Source of the DNA: Neobacillus piezotolerans
GTDB taxonomy: Bacteria; Bacillota; Bacilli; Bacillales; Cytobacillaceae
DNA: 64,000 bases
Assembly (NCBI RefSeq): GCF_003362805.1
Contig: NZ_QNQT01000012.1
Location: forward strand, 18,325-82,324
Direction of reading: 5' to 3'
Shown here: positions 63,401 through 64,000 of the stretch, piece after piece
Layout of the letters: each line of letters begins with the position of its first letter
Position numbering within the stretch: position 1 is the stretch's first letter
The notes under the pieces: model-generated
Told to the model about the DNA's origin: nothing
What the model saw: only the letters and a program-made list of their open reading frames with translations
The model's database searches: none
Program-made: the position numbers and the translations under genes

Positions 63401-63555
63401 GTTGCTGTAAGATTTGTTTTTGAAAGCGTCGGTTTATGTAAATCCAATTGTTCCGGTGTAAAATTATCTATGGAAGCAAACCCACTGCTTCCAAAAGCTA
63501 GCAGAAAAACAAATAATATTGCAGTAATTCTTTTACTCATCATTCTTTTAGTCAT
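60415..63555 (-). CDS. Large secreted subtilisin-like protease (Vpr-like)
   Basis: A 1046-residue S8 protease. It has a signal peptide (1 to about 27), an I9-type propeptide (to about 165), and a catalytic domain with D196 (GIIDSGVD), H262 (HGMHVAGT), oxyanion N360 (SAGN) and S584 (SGTSMAAPHVSGG). A PA domain is inserted at about 430-530. The C-terminal region (about 650-1040) has Fn3/FlgD-like beta domains (AISPNGDGKNDSATYILSLLRNA) and a low-complexity GNNGN tail, with no sortase motif. AATTAGGGGGAAGGAC precedes the ATG. B. subtilis Vpr is shorter (about 800), so the extra C-terminal domains are distinctive. Confidence 0.93.
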   Translation of the reverse strand: MTKRMMSKRITAILFVFLLAFGSSGFASIDNFTPEQLDLHKPTLSKTNLTATDHQGIDPDKEVRVIVELDGNAPVETATNKGVKYDKLAKAERKQLEKAAKDKQKAAKDNINGKKLGIKYEQEFNAIVNGFSAVVKFSDIEKIKEVPEVKQVYLANEYQLPAEKPDMKYSKELVEAQDAWRDFGYKGEGMVVGIIDSGVDPSHKDFLLTDSSSAKLSKGAVENEIAESSLPGKYFNDKVPYGWNYMDNNDNTLDGNATTGMHGMHVAGTVAANGDEENGGIKGVAPEAQILALRVFGEEQPSTWGDIYIKAIDDAIKLGADVLNMSLGSTAGFVDANSPEQQAVTRAVDNGVVMSISAGNSTYFANGYFHPYASNPDYGVVGSPSVSKDSISVASYENTHMDVDAANVSVDGGNAEQVMFLSAGQNAPEVGTSFELVYGGLGKPDQLEGKDLEGKFALIQRGGITFTEKAINAQNAGAAGVIIYNNADGTVNMATDAAITIPQLFMLKKDGDRFAAALQADKTVTVNFDGGKMTVPNSNAGKMSDFTSWGITPSLDFKPEITAPGGQIYSTADHNEYQIMSGTSMAAPHVSGGSALVLERVDNEFGLQGADRSKLAKKFLLNTANPVVFGKAPVSPRRQGAGLMQLHAALSTPVSVADSKTGEAKVALKEVKNNVATFALTAENYSDKAVTYKVSASAQTDSPVNAGGGLFVSVPNQFGALNLGAITTVNGTSESTIEVAAKGKTTFEVSVDVSGWDATLKSYFTNGYWLEGFVKLTDPTDTNPDLVVPYVGFKGDWNAAPILDTPAWDPMSYYGYTGVMTHVGGGKYNYLGVDQATGDLNPNLIAISPNGDGKNDSATYILSLLRNAKEFRLNVLNADGKVVKEIASEEFVRKNYYDGGRGAMYYLFSDWTWDGKMHNGKMAPEGQYYLQVKATLDYEGAKPQIVTFPVKLDVTTPKLKTTLGKDGKTVAVDVSDKTSGVAYWYVKVDGELATENPFVNGETSFVLEEPVKNGQTVEVIAVDNAGNAASNTVKVGSNGNNGNPRK

Positions 63556-64000
63556 GTCCTTCCCCCTAATTGTTTTTAAAAAAATAATAGAGAATATCCT
63601 CCTTCCGCATTATTCGCTGAAAACACTAAATTTTCAGTATAATCTTACTATACTAAATTCCTATTTTCGGTGGTAGCGTAAAAAGTCATAGGACTTTAGT
63701 TCGAGGGAGCTATTGGTAAGCTCGGAAATTAGAGGTAAATGCCGAAAAAGGACAAATTTAGGTGAATTCAATGGGTTTTTGGAACAATAATCGGTATTTG
63801 AAGTGCTAACTTACAAGAAAAAAGGGGAAATTATTCGAAAAATTTTTAAGAGTAGTAGTGAAAAGGATTTCGGAAATAGGTATTTTGGCATGAGGTATCT
63901 TATTAAAATTTAAATAGAAACCTCTAACTTACTATCTAGGTAGATAAAGTGGTCGTTGAGCAAGATTCACTCTTTAAAATCATAATAAATATAAAAAAAA
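63556..64000. other. Gene-free right end of the window
   Basis: The 445 AT-rich bases upstream of the protease gene hold no open frame with a ribosome site beyond a shadow frame. The protease promoter should be here; I could not place it. Confidence 0.5.

Overview
The window is chromosomal DNA from a spore-forming member of the Bacillaceae, close to Bacillus or Mesobacillus. The evidence is sporulation genes (spoVR, prkA, yhbH), strong GGAGG-type ribosome binding sites with many GTG and TTG starts, rho-independent terminators after most transcription units, a consensus CcpA cre box, S-box riboswitches, and gene order resembling the B. subtilis yhb-yhc-yhd region. I see no phage, IS element, CRISPR array or plasmid function.

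Layout. 1-4.1 kb: 3'-truncated spoVR, a DHA2 drug exporter, a degenerate tandem repeat, then yhdC- and yhdB-like genes. 4.2-10.5 kb: a YhcYZ/AirSR-like two-component system with a cysteine-rich GAF domain, phosphoglucomutase pgcA, a bdbC-thioredoxin pair, and YhcU/YhcT homologues. 10.6-13.9 kb: GlsB-type stress membrane protein, aldo-keto reductase, DUF47-pit phosphate uptake. 13.9-26.9 kb: an accessory-looking catabolic island. It has an IclR regulator, an M29-like aminopeptidase, an M20 deacylase, DUF1177, a complete Dpp/Opp peptide ABC transporter, two tandem amidohydrolases (one lacking its HxH metal motif) and AroM. Two near-identical 16-bp sites in its divergent promoter region are candidate operators. 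26.9-34.4 kb: aspartase, 3-methyladenine glycosylase, a deoR-deoC-xapX-cdd salvage cluster, an MMPL exporter and a cupin. 34.8-38.2 kb: a 2-oxoacid:ferredoxin oxidoreductase operon with ferredoxin and a P-loop ATPase, under a cre site. 38.3-44.2 kb: a small hypothetical, a PAS-GGDEF-EAL gene split by a frameshift, an HtrA-like protease and an ArsB/NhaD-like transporter. 44.2-45 kb: two tandem SAM-I riboswitches reading into a 55-aa FbpA-like gene. 45-49.4 kb: small metabolic and membrane genes. 49.4-57.1 kb: the yhbH-prkA-nfsA-trmL-yhbB-queG block. 57.1-64 kb: a B3/4-domain protein, tRNA-Gly(TCC), secreted and small proteins, and a large Vpr-like subtilisin.

The most interesting items are the tandem SAM riboswitches driving an FbpA-family gene, whose family is normally tied to iron (Fur), and the DUF1177/AroM/amidohydrolase-pair/peptide-transporter island. 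The island looks like a coherent but uncharacterised route for importing and degrading a modified peptide or amino-acid conjugate. All functions are read from protein motifs and general knowledge of the families; no database search was run.
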